Below, in pieces: positions 25,194 to 34,259 of a stretch of 64,000 nucleotides of DNA (the first letter of the stretch is position 1; each line of letters begins with the position of its first letter). The notes beneath the pieces are model-generated. The model made no database searches and had not been told where the DNA came from. It saw nothing but the letters and a program-made list of their open reading frames with translations. Origin of the DNA: Tahibacter aquaticus (GTDB taxonomy: Bacteria > Pseudomonadota > Gammaproteobacteria > Xanthomonadales > Rhodanobacteraceae); contig NZ_SNZH01000025.1 in the NCBI RefSeq assembly GCF_004363655.1, positions 1 to 64,000 of the forward strand, in the 5' to 3' direction. The translations under genes were made by a program, and so were the position numbers.

Positions 25194-27530
25194 ATGTCCG
25201 GACTTGTTTCCTGGGCCTATTCCGCGTTCGTTGCCCGCCGCCGCGTTGCGCCGCATCTGCTCGCGCCTGCGGCGGTCGCTGCTGTGCTGGCCGGTGCATT
25301 GCTGCTGCAGTTGTCGCCGGCGTTGCCTGCGCCATGGCTGCTGGCGGCTGGCTGTGTCGTGGCGCTGTTGCTGTGCCGCCGGCCCCTGCTGTGCTGGCCG
25401 GCTTTCTGCCTGCTCGGCGCCTGCTGGTTCGGCCTGCGCGCCGACCTGGCCCTGGCCCAGCGCCTGCCGCATGAACTTGAAGGCGCCGACCTGCACGTGC
25501 AGCTGCGTGTACGCGATCTGCCGGATGCGCGTGCCGACGCCTTGCGTTTCGACGCGCAGATCGAATCGGCCAGTTACCAGGGCAGGGTAGTGCCCCTGCG
25601 CGGTCGCCTGCGCCTGTCCTGGTACGGCGTGGCGCCGCGCGTGGCTGCCTGTAGCCGCTGGCATCTCCAGCTGCGCCTGAAGCGGCCGCGGGGAGCGAGC
25701 AATCCGGGTGGTTTCGATCTGGAACGGCATGCCTTGCAACTGGATCTGGTCGCGACCGGCTATGTGCGCGAGGACGCCGGTAACCGGGAATTGGCGACGC
25801 GTGGATTTTGCGTCGACAGCCTGCGCGAACGCATTGCCGCAGCCATCGCCGCGCAGTTTGGCGACAGCGCAACGGCGCATCTGCTGCGCGCGCTGGCGGT
25901 CGGCGACCAGCGCGGCCTGAGCGACGAGGAATGGCAGGTGCTGCGCGCGACCGGTGTCGGCCATCTGATCGCGATCTCGGGCCTGCATGTGAGCCTGCTC
26001 GGCCTCCTCGGCGCCGGGTGCGCGCGGCGGCTGTGGCGGCTCTGGCCGCAGTGCACCCTGCGCTGGCCGGCGGCAGTGCTGGAAACGCCGCTGGCGCTGG
26101 CCTGCGCGACGGCGTATGCGGCGCTGGCCGGTTTCGGCCTGGCCACGCTGCGCACCTTGCTGATGATCGCGGTGGTCGCGCTGGCCCGCCTCGCGCGGCG
26201 GCATCTGGGCCTGGGCCAGTCGCTCGCGCTGGCCATGGCGGCGATGTTGCTGGCCGATCCGCTGGCCCTGCTCTCGGCCGGTTTCTGGCTGTCGTATGCG
26301 GGCGTGGCGCTGCTGCTGTACTGCCTGGACAGCAGCGGCGCACGCAGCGCCTGGCGCGAGCTGGTGCGTGCGCAAGGGGCCATGAGCCTGGGTTTGCTGC
26401 CGCTGTCGGTCTGGCTGTTCGGCCAGAGCTCCGTGGTCGGGCCGCTGGCCAATCTGGTCGCCGTACCGTGGATCAGCTTCGTCGTCGTGCCGCTCACCCT
26501 GGCCGGCGCATTGCTGGTACTGCCGTTGCCTTTTGCCGGTAGTTTCTTTCTGCAATTGGCGGCCTGGACGCTGGAATGGCAATGGCTGCTGCTGCAATGG
26601 CTGGCGCAGTGGCCGCTGGCCCAGTGGTATTTCGCCGAAAGCGGGGTCATGGCCCTGCTGCTGGCCGGCCTGGCGGTGTCCTGGCTGCTGCTGCCGCGCG
26701 GCATGCCGCTGCGCGGCCTGGGCCTGTTGCTGCTGCTGCCCTTGCTGTGGCCGCGTACCACCGAGGTGCAGCCGGGCGAGTTCGAGGTCAACGTCATCGA
26801 CGTGGGGCAGGGGCTGGCGGTACTGCTGCGCACGCACGGACATGCCTTGCTCTACGACACCGGCGCGCGTTATCCGTCGGGCTTCGATCTGGGCGAGGCC
26901 GTGGTCGTGCCGGCCGCGCAGGCACTCGATCTGCGCCGGCTGGATCGCCTCGTGCTGAGTCATGCGGACATGGATCATGCGGGCGGCGCGGCGGCGGTAC
27001 AGCGCGCACTGCAGCCACGCACGCTGCTGGTCGGAGACGCGGCCCTGCCCGGGGCACCGGCCTGCGAGGCGGGACAGCAGTGGCAGTGGGACGGCGTGGA
27101 GTTCCGCGTGCTGCATCCCGACGCCGCCACGCCGCGCCAGGGCAACGATGCGTCCTGCGTGCTGCTGGTGCAGAGCGGGCAGGGACGCCTGCTGCTGACG
27201 GGCGATATCAGTGCGGCGGTGGAACCGGCCGTAGCCGAGGCGGCCGGTCGTGCGCCGCTGGTGCTGCTGGTGCCGCATCACGGCAGCAAGACCTCGTCCA
27301 GCGCGGCCCTGCTGGATGCCTTGTCGGTGCAGCTGGCGCTGGTATCGGCTGGCTATCGCAACCGCTTCGGGCATCCGCACCCGGCAGTGACCGAGCGCTA
27401 TCGCGCGCGCGGCATTCGCGTGCTGGACACGGCCGAATCGGGTTGTCTACGACTGATCTTCTCGCCCGCCGCGGCGCCGCGGCTGCTGGAACAGTGCCGC
27501 CTGGCGCGCCGGCGCTATTGGACCGAATAG
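25194..27530 (+). CDS. comEC: DNA uptake channel protein ComEC/Rec2
   Basis: This 778-aa polytopic membrane protein transports single-stranded DNA during natural transformation. The N-terminus has membrane helices and an OB-like periplasmic domain. The competence domain contains GVGHLIAISGLHVSLLG, and the C-terminal metallo-beta-lactamase domain shows VIDVGQGLAVLL, LSHADMDHAGG and LLVPHHGSKTSSS. All three parts are present and length is normal, so the gene looks functional. It converges on the DUF349 gene. Confidence 0.9.
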   Translation: MSGLVSWAYSAFVARRRVAPHLLAPAAVAAVLAGALLLQLSPALPAPWLLAAGCVVALLLCRRPLLCWPAFCLLGACWFGLRADLALAQRLPHELEGADLHVQLRVRDLPDARADALRFDAQIESASYQGRVVPLRGRLRLSWYGVAPRVAACSRWHLQLRLKRPRGASNPGGFDLERHALQLDLVATGYVREDAGNRELATRGFCVDSLRERIAAAIAAQFGDSATAHLLRALAVGDQRGLSDEEWQVLRATGVGHLIAISGLHVSLLGLLGAGCARRLWRLWPQCTLRWPAAVLETPLALACATAYAALAGFGLATLRTLLMIAVVALARLARRHLGLGQSLALAMAAMLLADPLALLSAGFWLSYAGVALLLYCLDSSGARSAWRELVRAQGAMSLGLLPLSVWLFGQSSVVGPLANLVAVPWISFVVVPLTLAGALLVLPLPFAGSFFLQLAAWTLEWQWLLLQWLAQWPLAQWYFAESGVMALLLAGLAVSWLLLPRGMPLRGLGLLLLLPLLWPRTTEVQPGEFEVNVIDVGQGLAVLLRTHGHALLYDTGARYPSGFDLGEAVVVPAAQALDLRRLDRLVLSHADMDHAGGAAAVQRALQPRTLLVGDAALPGAPACEAGQQWQWDGVEFRVLHPDAATPRQGNDASCVLLVQSGQGRLLLTGDISAAVEPAVAEAAGRAPLVLLVPHHGSKTSSSAALLDALSVQLALVSAGYRNRFGHPHPAVTERYRARGIRVLDTAESGCLRLIFSPAAAPRLLEQCRLARRRYWTE

Positions 27531-27554
27531 CGCTGGCGGCCGTTGCCGATCGGC

Positions 27555-30248
27555 TCAGCCAGCCTGCGCCAGCGCTGCTTCGAAGGCACGCCGGAAGCGC
27601 GCCTGCCAGTCTTGCGCTTCGTCTCGCGGCAGCGCGCCGAAGCGGGTCCATTGCTGCAGGCACTGCAGCAGTTCGTCGCGCGCTGCCCGTTGCTCGGTGC
27701 CGCTCATGCGTTGCGACAGACGCCTGACCTGCAGGTCCATGCGCCGCGCCTTGTCTTCTTCCGGCGTTTCCACGCCGCCGAGGAATTCCAGCGTCACCAG
27801 CAGCTCGCGCCGCGCCTCGTCCTGGCCGGCGCTGGCTTCGGCGCTGCCGGCGCTGTCGAAGCGGGACTGCAGCGTTGTGGACAATGGGCCGGCTGCGGCA
27901 TCGCCCAGCGCGTCCCAGGCGGCTTTCGCCGCGGCGTCGTCCTGCGTGCCGGCTTCGCGTGCTTCGCACAGCGCCAGGCGGGCCAGTGCATCGCGGAATA
28001 CGCCGTCGCGGCGCTGCTTGTGCACCTGCTGTTGCGCCGCATCCAGGCGGTCGCGCTGCAGCTGCCAGCGCTTGTCCAGTTCGCGATCGCGCAGGTTCAG
28101 CGCACTCCAGCGCTGTTCCAGTTCGCGGCGCTGCGCGGCCAGGGCGTCGGCCGAATCGGCGGATAGCTGTTCCCAGTCGGCCAGCACGGCCAGCGCCTGC
28201 TCGCGGCTGGCGTTGTCCGCCGCTTCGCGTTCGCGCCGGGCGCTGTCCAGCTTGCCGAATACCGCATCGCAATGGCCGCGGAATTCCTTCCACTGCGCTT
28301 CGTCGGTGCGGCGGCGGCCGTTGCCGGCGGCTTTCCAGCGCGCCTGCAGGTCGCGCACTTCGCGGGCGGCGGCTGCGGCGTCGGCGGCCGTGGCCAGGCG
28401 CTCGGCCTCGCCGATCAGGCGGCGCTTGGCCGCTTCCACCGCGGCGGCCTGTTCGTCCAGGCGTGCATCGATGCGCGCGAGCACGTCCTTGAGGCGCTGG
28501 GCCAGGGTCTTGCGTTCGCGCGGATCGACGCTGTCGAGGTCACGCAGCGCGTCGCTGGCGACGCGGCGCTGCTTGGCCAGCGCGGCGAGATCGCTGCCGT
28601 CGGCGGCGAGTGCCTCGGTGGCTGCGATCAGCGTTTCGATCTCCTGCTGGTTGGACTTGCGCACTTCGTCGCGCTTGGCAAAGTAGCCTTGTGCCGGTTT
28701 CAGCGCTTGTGCACAAAGTGCCTGGAAGCGGCGGCCCAGGCCGGCGCTGGCGCGCGCCTCGGCTTCGCCGTCGCGTGCATCCAGCTGCTGCCATTCGGTG
28801 CGCGCTTCGCGTACCCGGGTGGCGACGGCGTCGGGGTGCAGGCCCAGGCCGGGCAGGGCTTCGATCGCTTCGCACAATTGCTTGCGCCGCTCGTTGCCGG
28901 ACCAGCGCTGCCAGCGTTTCAGCTCGGCAAAGCGCGCTTCCGCATTGGCCAGGCGCTTGTCGTGGCGGGCGATGGTCGGCAGGCCTTCGAGCAGGTTGGC
29001 GATGCGTGCCTGGGTGGCGACTGCATGGGCCAGGTCGCCGCCTTCCAGCTGCTGCTCCAGTTCGATCACCAGCTGATCCAGGTCGCGCTTGAGCGCCTGG
29101 TGCTGTTCGCGCTGTTTTTCCTTGTCGGCGGCGGCGCGTTCCAGCGCCGCATCGAAGCGTGCCTTGGCGGCCAGCGCTTCCAGGCGCGCTTCGGCGCGGC
29201 TGCCTTCTTCTTCCGCCGCAACCTCGGCGGCGGCGTGCGCCGCTTGCGCGGCGGCAGTGTCCTGTACGGCGCGCTGGGCGACGCGCTGGGTCAGGCGCAC
29301 CAGCAGGGCTTCGACGCGCTCGCGTTCGGGCGTTTGCAGTGTGGCGGCGGCCAGGCCCGAGCCGGCTTCGGCGGCCAGCGCTTCCAGCGTGCTGCTGTCG
29401 GCCTCGGTCGCTGCCAGTGCCTGTTCCAGGCGCGTACGCAGTTCGCGCAGGCGGCTGCGTTCGGCGGCAGCTTCTTCGGTGTCCTGGCGCAGGAAGCTGC
29501 GCGTGGATTCGAAGCGTTCGGCCAATTGTTTCGGCGCCTTGCCGTCGATCGGCTGCCAGGCGGTGTCGATCGCGGCCAGCTCGTCGGCGCGCTCGCTGCG
29601 CGGGCGCGACAGCAAGGCTTCGACGCGTTCGCACAGGCTGCGCGCACGCGCTTCGATGGTGGCGGCGTCGCCGGCGGCGATGCGGCCGGCTTCGGCGCGG
29701 TCGCGGGCCAGGCGGCTGACCACCTTGTCGGTCTTGCGCGTGCGCTCGGCCACGCGCATCAGCGCGTCGAGATCGTTGATGCGCGACAGCGCGATCAGGC
29801 GCAGCTTCGCATCGGCGTCAGTGGACGCCACGTCGGCCAGCAGGCTGGGGCGCGTGGCGCGTTCCAGCGCGGCGCTGCGCAGGCTGAGTTCACTGGCCTG
29901 GGCGACGACGCGTTCGATCTCTTCGCCCGACAGCGTGTCCAGCTCGGCAATGCGCCGCTCCAGCGGCGGCCGGTCGGCGCTGCCGCCGATGAACATGGCC
30001 AGGTAGGCCGCCCGCGCGGTCTCGCGCAGGCTGCCGTCGGCATCGCCGGTGGAGCGTTCGCGCCAGGCTTCGTACTGGTTGAGGCGGCGCAGCGCGGCCA
30101 GGCGCACGCCGGCATCGCTGTCGTTGCGGGCGATCGCGGGCAGCGCGCCGATCAGCTCGGCGTCATTGAGTTCGGTGACGGCGCCGCGGCGGGTGGCGAC
30201 ATCTTTGCTTTGCCAACGCGGCTTGAACAGGAAACGAGCGAATTTCAT
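27555..30248 (-). CDS. Large DUF349-domain protein
   Basis: This 897-aa, highly charged, mostly helical protein is rich in Ala, Arg and Glu. It starts MKFARFLFKPRWQSKD, with a HEAT-like N-terminal region (repeats of VRLAALRRL type). It then holds several DUF349 units, seen as repeated 'W..i......l...f......' blocks such as ARTEWQQLDARDGEAEARA and LQARWKAAGNGRRRTDEAQW. The function of DUF349 proteins is not established. An ATG at 30296 is in frame but the conserved start is at 30248. The coding bias leaves a very long false frame open on the opposite strand. Confidence 0.8.
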   Translation of the reverse strand: MKFARFLFKPRWQSKDVATRRGAVTELNDAELIGALPAIARNDSDAGVRLAALRRLNQYEAWRERSTGDADGSLRETARAAYLAMFIGGSADRPPLERRIAELDTLSGEEIERVVAQASELSLRSAALERATRPSLLADVASTDADAKLRLIALSRINDLDALMRVAERTRKTDKVVSRLARDRAEAGRIAAGDAATIEARARSLCERVEALLSRPRSERADELAAIDTAWQPIDGKAPKQLAERFESTRSFLRQDTEEAAAERSRLRELRTRLEQALAATEADSSTLEALAAEAGSGLAAATLQTPERERVEALLVRLTQRVAQRAVQDTAAAQAAHAAAEVAAEEEGSRAEARLEALAAKARFDAALERAAADKEKQREQHQALKRDLDQLVIELEQQLEGGDLAHAVATQARIANLLEGLPTIARHDKRLANAEARFAELKRWQRWSGNERRKQLCEAIEALPGLGLHPDAVATRVREARTEWQQLDARDGEAEARASAGLGRRFQALCAQALKPAQGYFAKRDEVRKSNQQEIETLIAATEALAADGSDLAALAKQRRVASDALRDLDSVDPRERKTLAQRLKDVLARIDARLDEQAAAVEAAKRRLIGEAERLATAADAAAAAREVRDLQARWKAAGNGRRRTDEAQWKEFRGHCDAVFGKLDSARREREAADNASREQALAVLADWEQLSADSADALAAQRRELEQRWSALNLRDRELDKRWQLQRDRLDAAQQQVHKQRRDGVFRDALARLALCEAREAGTQDDAAAKAAWDALGDAAAGPLSTTLQSRFDSAGSAEASAGQDEARRELLVTLEFLGGVETPEEDKARRMDLQVRRLSQRMSGTEQRAARDELLQCLQQWTRFGALPRDEAQDWQARFRRAFEAALAQAG

Positions 30249-30317
30249 TGCGCTGCGGACCTCGCAGAATCGTTGCGCGAAAAGCCGCGGCGACACATGT
30301 CGCCGCGGTGCAGAAAA

Positions 30318-31550
30318 CTAGGCCAGGCTTTTCAGGATGCGAAAGCCCGCCAGCCAGACGCCGATCATGCCGCCGAAGTTGGTCAGCAGGAAAACCAGCA
30401 ACGTGCGGGAAATGCGATTTTTCCACCAGCCCGTCCAGACGCTGACGTCATGGCGCAGGCTGTCGAAATCGGCGACGCGCGGCTTGCGCAGCCAGACCTC
30501 GACGCCGGCGCTGGCCACGCCGGGCGGTATGCCGGGACGGAACGGCTTCAGCGGCGCGGCGATGGCCGCGGCCAGTACCGACAGCGGATGGCCGCCGCCG
30601 GCCAGGGCGCCCAGGCCGGCCAGGCCGCCAGTGAACAGGATCCAGTCGCGCAGGGCATCGGTGCCCAGCGAGGCGTCCTTGTAGAACAGCAGACCGATGG
30701 CGGCGGCGATGGCGACGAACATGCCCAGCGCCAGCCATTTCGGCCAGGACGCGCCGGCGGGCACCGTGTCCAGCGTGGCGCGCAGCGGCACCGGCGGCGC
30801 GTTCTGTTCGTTCAGTTCGCGCTCCAGCCCGGCCAGATGGCCGGCACCGACCACGGCGAGCACGCGCCGCACCGGGGTCTTGATCTGCTCTTCGCGCAGG
30901 CGCGCGGCCATGTAGCTGTCGCGTTCGGCGATCAGGCTGCGGTACAGCGGCTCGGATTCGCGCGCGAATTCGGAGAACGCGCTTTCCAGCATGTCGCCGC
31001 GCTTGAGTTTCTCGATGTCCTGCTCGCCGATCTCTTCGCTGGACAGCACGCTCGCGCCCAGGCCGCTGATGATGCCCATGCGGTCCCAGAAGCCGACGCT
31101 GCGGTAGGCGCGCTTGAGCGTGATGCCGATATCGCGGTCGATCAGCCAGACCGGAATCGAGCGCGCCTCGGCCGCTTCGAACGCGGCCTTGAGTTCGGCG
31201 CCGGCCTCGATGCCGTACTGCTCGGCCAGGCGGCGCTGGAACGCCGACAGCGCCAGGTTGGCGGCGACCAGGCCGGCCTTGCCCTGGCGGATCACCTGGA
31301 ACAAATCCATCTTGCGCAGAAGTTCCGGATCGCGCATGGAGGCATAGCGGTTGGAGTCCAGCTCCACCGCGATGGCGTCGAAATGTTCGCGCTCGATCAT
31401 GGCCTGTACCGCCGCCACGCTGGCGCGCGATACGTGGGCGGTGCCCAGCAGCACGAATTCGGTATCGCCCAGGACGACACGGCGGATAGGCTGGTCCTGC
31501 AAAACGTCCGGCGGCCCGAAATCTTCCGGGCGAGGATCTTCAGTGGTCAT
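30318..31550 (-). CDS. TraB-family membrane protein
   Basis: The product (410 aa) has an N-terminal TraB/PrgY domain starting FVLLGTAHVSRASV, with IAVELDSNRY and VVGAGHLAGLE, followed by a C-terminal membrane part (about four hydrophobic segments from residue 260). TraB proteins are related to the Tiki/GumN/EreA superfamily and use conserved Gly-x-x-His and Glu/His positions, seen here, for possible peptidase activity. In enterococci TraB shuts down peptide pheromone. The role in proteobacteria is unclear. It starts 10 bases after aguB ends, so it is likely the third gene of the aguA-aguB transcript. Confidence 0.8.
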   Translation of the reverse strand: MTTEDPRPEDFGPPDVLQDQPIRRVVLGDTEFVLLGTAHVSRASVAAVQAMIEREHFDAIAVELDSNRYASMRDPELLRKMDLFQVIRQGKAGLVAANLALSAFQRRLAEQYGIEAGAELKAAFEAAEARSIPVWLIDRDIGITLKRAYRSVGFWDRMGIISGLGASVLSSEEIGEQDIEKLKRGDMLESAFSEFARESEPLYRSLIAERDSYMAARLREEQIKTPVRRVLAVVGAGHLAGLERELNEQNAPPVPLRATLDTVPAGASWPKWLALGMFVAIAAAIGLLFYKDASLGTDALRDWILFTGGLAGLGALAGGGHPLSVLAAAIAAPLKPFRPGIPPGVASAGVEVWLRKPRVADFDSLRHDVSVWTGWWKNRISRTLLVFLLTNFGGMIGVWLAGFRILKSLA

Positions 31551-31559
31551 GTGTGGGAG

Positions 31560-32447
31560 TCAGTCGCGGAAGCGGCGCAGCAGGTCACCGTATGCATCGA
31601 TACGGCGATCGCGCAGGAACGGCCAGATGCGGCGCACGTGTTCGCTGCGCTGCAGGTCGATGTCGACGACAAGCAGCTCGCGCCTGTCGGTGTTGGCCTG
31701 GGCCAGGAATTCTCCCTGCGGCCCGGCGACGAAACTGTTGCCCCAGAACTGGATGCCGCGGCCCGCGTCGGGCGCGGCCTCGAAACCGGTGCGGTTGCAG
31801 GCGAGCAGGGGCAGGCCGTTGGCTACGGCATGGCCGCGCTGCACGGTGATCCAGGCATCGCGCTGGCGCTGTTTCTCGGCGTCCTCGTCGTGCGGGTCCC
31901 AGCCGATGGCGGTGGGATAGAGCAGCAGTTCGGCGCCGGCCAGCGCCATCAGGCGCGCGGCTTCCGGATACCACTGGTCCCAGCACACCAGCACGCCGAG
32001 CTTGCCGACCGAGGTCTCGACCGGATCGAAACCCAGGTCGCCCGGGGTGAAATAGAACTTTTCGTAGAACGCCGGATCGTCCGGAATGTGCATCTTGCGA
32101 TAGCGCCCGGCGATGGCGCGGGAACGGTCGAACACGACGGCGGTGTTGTGGTACAGGCCGGCGGCGCGGCGCTCGAACAGCGAGGCGACGACGACGAGCT
32201 TCAGTTCCTCGGCCAGCGCACCGATGCGTTCAGTGCTGGGGCCGGGAATGGTTTCGGCGCGGTCGAATTCGTCCACGCTTTCGTGCTGGCAGAAATACGG
32301 ACCGTTGTGCAGTTCCTGCAGCAGCACCAGCTGCGCGCCGGCCTGGGCCGCTTCGCGCAGGCCGGCCTCGATGGCATCGAGGTTGGCGGCGACGCTGCCG
32401 CGGTCGGTTTCCTGCAGCAGGGCTGCGCGCAGGCGGGGCGATTTCAT
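31560..32447 (-). CDS. aguB: N-carbamoylputrescine amidase
   Basis: This 295-aa nitrilase-superfamily enzyme hydrolyses N-carbamoylputrescine to putrescine, CO2 and ammonia. The catalytic triad is visible: Glu in VLLQELHNGPYFC, Lys in GRYRKMHIPDD and Cys in GVLVCWDQWYPEAAR. HNGPYFCQ and FYEKFYFTPGD are features of the AguB subgroup. Its ATG overlaps the aguA stop by 4 bases. Confidence 0.92.
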   Translation of the reverse strand: MKSPRLRAALLQETDRGSVAANLDAIEAGLREAAQAGAQLVLLQELHNGPYFCQHESVDEFDRAETIPGPSTERIGALAEELKLVVVASLFERRAAGLYHNTAVVFDRSRAIAGRYRKMHIPDDPAFYEKFYFTPGDLGFDPVETSVGKLGVLVCWDQWYPEAARLMALAGAELLLYPTAIGWDPHDEDAEKQRQRDAWITVQRGHAVANGLPLLACNRTGFEAAPDAGRGIQFWGNSFVAGPQGEFLAQANTDRRELLVVDIDLQRSEHVRRIWPFLRDRRIDAYGDLLRRFRD

Positions 32448-33481
32448 GCGACGACTCCTTTGGGCAGCTGCATGGTGACGCAGTGGAGGCTGCCGTTTTG
32501 CCAGATAAGGGGACGGCAGGGCACTTGCACAATGCGGCGCCCCGGGTGCGCCAGGCCGATGATGCGGGCGGCTTCGTCGTCGGCGGCATCGCCATAGGCC
32601 GGAATCAGCACGGCGCCGTTGACGATGAGGTAGTTCGCGTACGAGGCCGCCAGGCGGCGGCCCTGGTCGAGGATGGGCTGCGGCCAGGGCAGCGCATGCA
32701 GGCGGTACGGCTCGCCGTCGCGCGTGCGCAGGGCGGCCAGTTCCTCGGCCATGGCATTCAGTTCGGCGTAGTGCGGATCATCGCGGTCGTCGCAATCCTG
32801 GTAGACGATGGCGTTGTCCGGCGCGAATCGCGCCAGCGTGTCGATATGCGCGTCGGTGTCGTCGCCTTCGAGATAGCCGTTGTCCAGCCAGAGGACGCGC
32901 TGCGCTTCCAGGCCGTCGAGCAGGATCTGCTCCATGTCCGCGCGGCTTTGCTGCGGATGGCGCTGGCTCAGGCACTTCCAGGTGGTGAGGATGGTGCCGG
33001 CGCCATCGGATTCGATGCCGCCGCCTTCCAGCGCCCAGTCGATGCGCCGGTGTGCCGTGGGCACGAAGACTTCGCGCTGGATCAGGCCCTGCACGAGCTG
33101 GTCGTCGAGGCTGGCCTCGAACTTGCCGCCCCAGCCGGTGAAGCGGAAATCGGTCAGCTGGAAATGCTTGCCATCGCTCAGGGTGATGGGGCCGGAATCG
33201 CGCAGCCAGGTATCGTCATAGGCGATCTGCACGAAGCGGATGCGGCGCAGGTCGGCGGCGGCGGCGCCAAGCAGGTCGGTGGCACGTGCCTGCACGGCGT
33301 CGTCGGCGACGCAGACAATGGCGATCTGGAAGCGCGCGATCGCGGCGATCAGCGCGGTATACGTCGTCTCGACCTCGGCCAGGCGCTCGGCCCAGTCGGT
33401 GTCGGCATGCGGCCAGGCCAGCAATACGGCGGACTGCGCCTCCCACTCGGCGGGCAGGCGCAACAGGGAATTCGTCAGCAC
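32444..33481 (-). CDS. aguA: Agmatine deiminase
   Basis: This 345-aa guanidino-modifying enzyme converts agmatine to N-carbamoylputrescine. Motifs include LPAEWEAQSAVLLAWPH, DDTWLRDSGPI, FTGWGGKF, WALEGGGIESDG, a Cys-bearing C-terminus (SLHCVTMQLP) and GYLEGDDTDAHID with the catalytic His. Together with aguB it forms a two-step route to putrescine. Confidence 0.93.
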   Translation of the reverse strand: MLTNSLLRLPAEWEAQSAVLLAWPHADTDWAERLAEVETTYTALIAAIARFQIAIVCVADDAVQARATDLLGAAAADLRRIRFVQIAYDDTWLRDSGPITLSDGKHFQLTDFRFTGWGGKFEASLDDQLVQGLIQREVFVPTAHRRIDWALEGGGIESDGAGTILTTWKCLSQRHPQQSRADMEQILLDGLEAQRVLWLDNGYLEGDDTDAHIDTLARFAPDNAIVYQDCDDRDDPHYAELNAMAEELAALRTRDGEPYRLHALPWPQPILDQGRRLAASYANYLIVNGAVLIPAYGDAADDEAARIIGLAHPGRRIVQVPCRPLIWQNGSLHCVTMQLPKGVVA

Positions 33482-33638
33482 AGCAGTCCTCGGAATCAGG
33501 GCATGCCGCGATACGGTGTCATTGGCTGCACGACCGCGACGCGGAATCGCGCAGCATAGCGGAGCGGGAAGCCCCGACCAAGCCTTTGACCGGCAAGGGC
33601 TTGCGCCGGCGCCCGGCGGGGCCGGACGCGGGCTGGGC

Positions 33639-33974
33639 TCAGTGGACCGGCTTGGGTCCCAGCTCGTTCGCGTCGACCCGCTTGACCACGGCGTCGATCA
33701 CGTGCGAACGCTCGAAATAGACGATGAAATTGTCGTATTCCCAGCGGTTGATGACCGGATGCTGCGGCTTGTTGCCGCCGCGCGGGTCGAGCTTGTTGCG
33801 CGGCGTGCCGTAGCGGCTTTCGACCTGGCTCATGGACATGCCGCGGTTGGGCAGGGCCACGCTGGCCTCTTTTTCGGTGCGCTGCATCAGCAGGGTATCG
33901 GCCATGGCCGCGGGAGCAGCGGCGACGGCGGCCAGGCCCAGGCTGGCGAGCAACGGGAGCAGGCGTATCGACAT
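33639..33974 (-). CDS. Exported small protein, BamE/SmpA-like
   Basis: The protein is 111 aa with a signal peptide (about 1-25, ending AMADT) and a small domain containing GMSMSQVESRYGTP and RWEYDNFIVYFERSHVIDAVV. The 'GMs...V...yG.P' helix followed by beta strands is the BamE-like arrangement. There is no lipobox Cys, so it would be a soluble periplasmic protein. AAGGAGA lies upstream of the ATG. The function is unknown. Confidence 0.6.
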   Translation of the reverse strand: MSIRLLPLLASLGLAAVAAAPAAMADTLLMQRTEKEASVALPNRGMSMSQVESRYGTPRNKLDPRGGNKPQHPVINRWEYDNFIVYFERSHVIDAVVKRVDANELGPKPVH

Positions 33975-34259
33975 GGGTGTCTCCTTGAGCCTTCAGGGGC
34001 CGGATAGGCAAAGCGCGTTTTAACAGAAGGTTGCGGCAACTTCCACGAGATCTGCTTGAGCTTGTTAAGCCGGTCGCAGTCGCGGTCAACGAAAGTGCCG
34101 GCGCTGCGTTGGAATCGGCGGTCGCAACGGGCAGGCACTGCCGCAGCGACCGGGGACTGGCCGCCGCGGATCTGCCGTGCCGGCCGACGTGCAGCGACGG
34201 CGCCGTTCGACGAAGCGGCGCATCGCCTCACCTGACGCAGTATCTCCCAGACCGGAGCC

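Noticed and set aside
24963-27380. An 805-aa minus-strand frame opposite comEC
   Set aside because: Gln/Arg-rich shadow of comEC with no domain.
28272-32597. A 1441-aa open frame on the plus strand
   Set aside because: It lies entirely opposite the DUF349, TraB and aguB genes, which have clear family motifs. Its Gly/Ala/Gln-rich translation has no recognisable domain; high GC keeps the antisense frame open.
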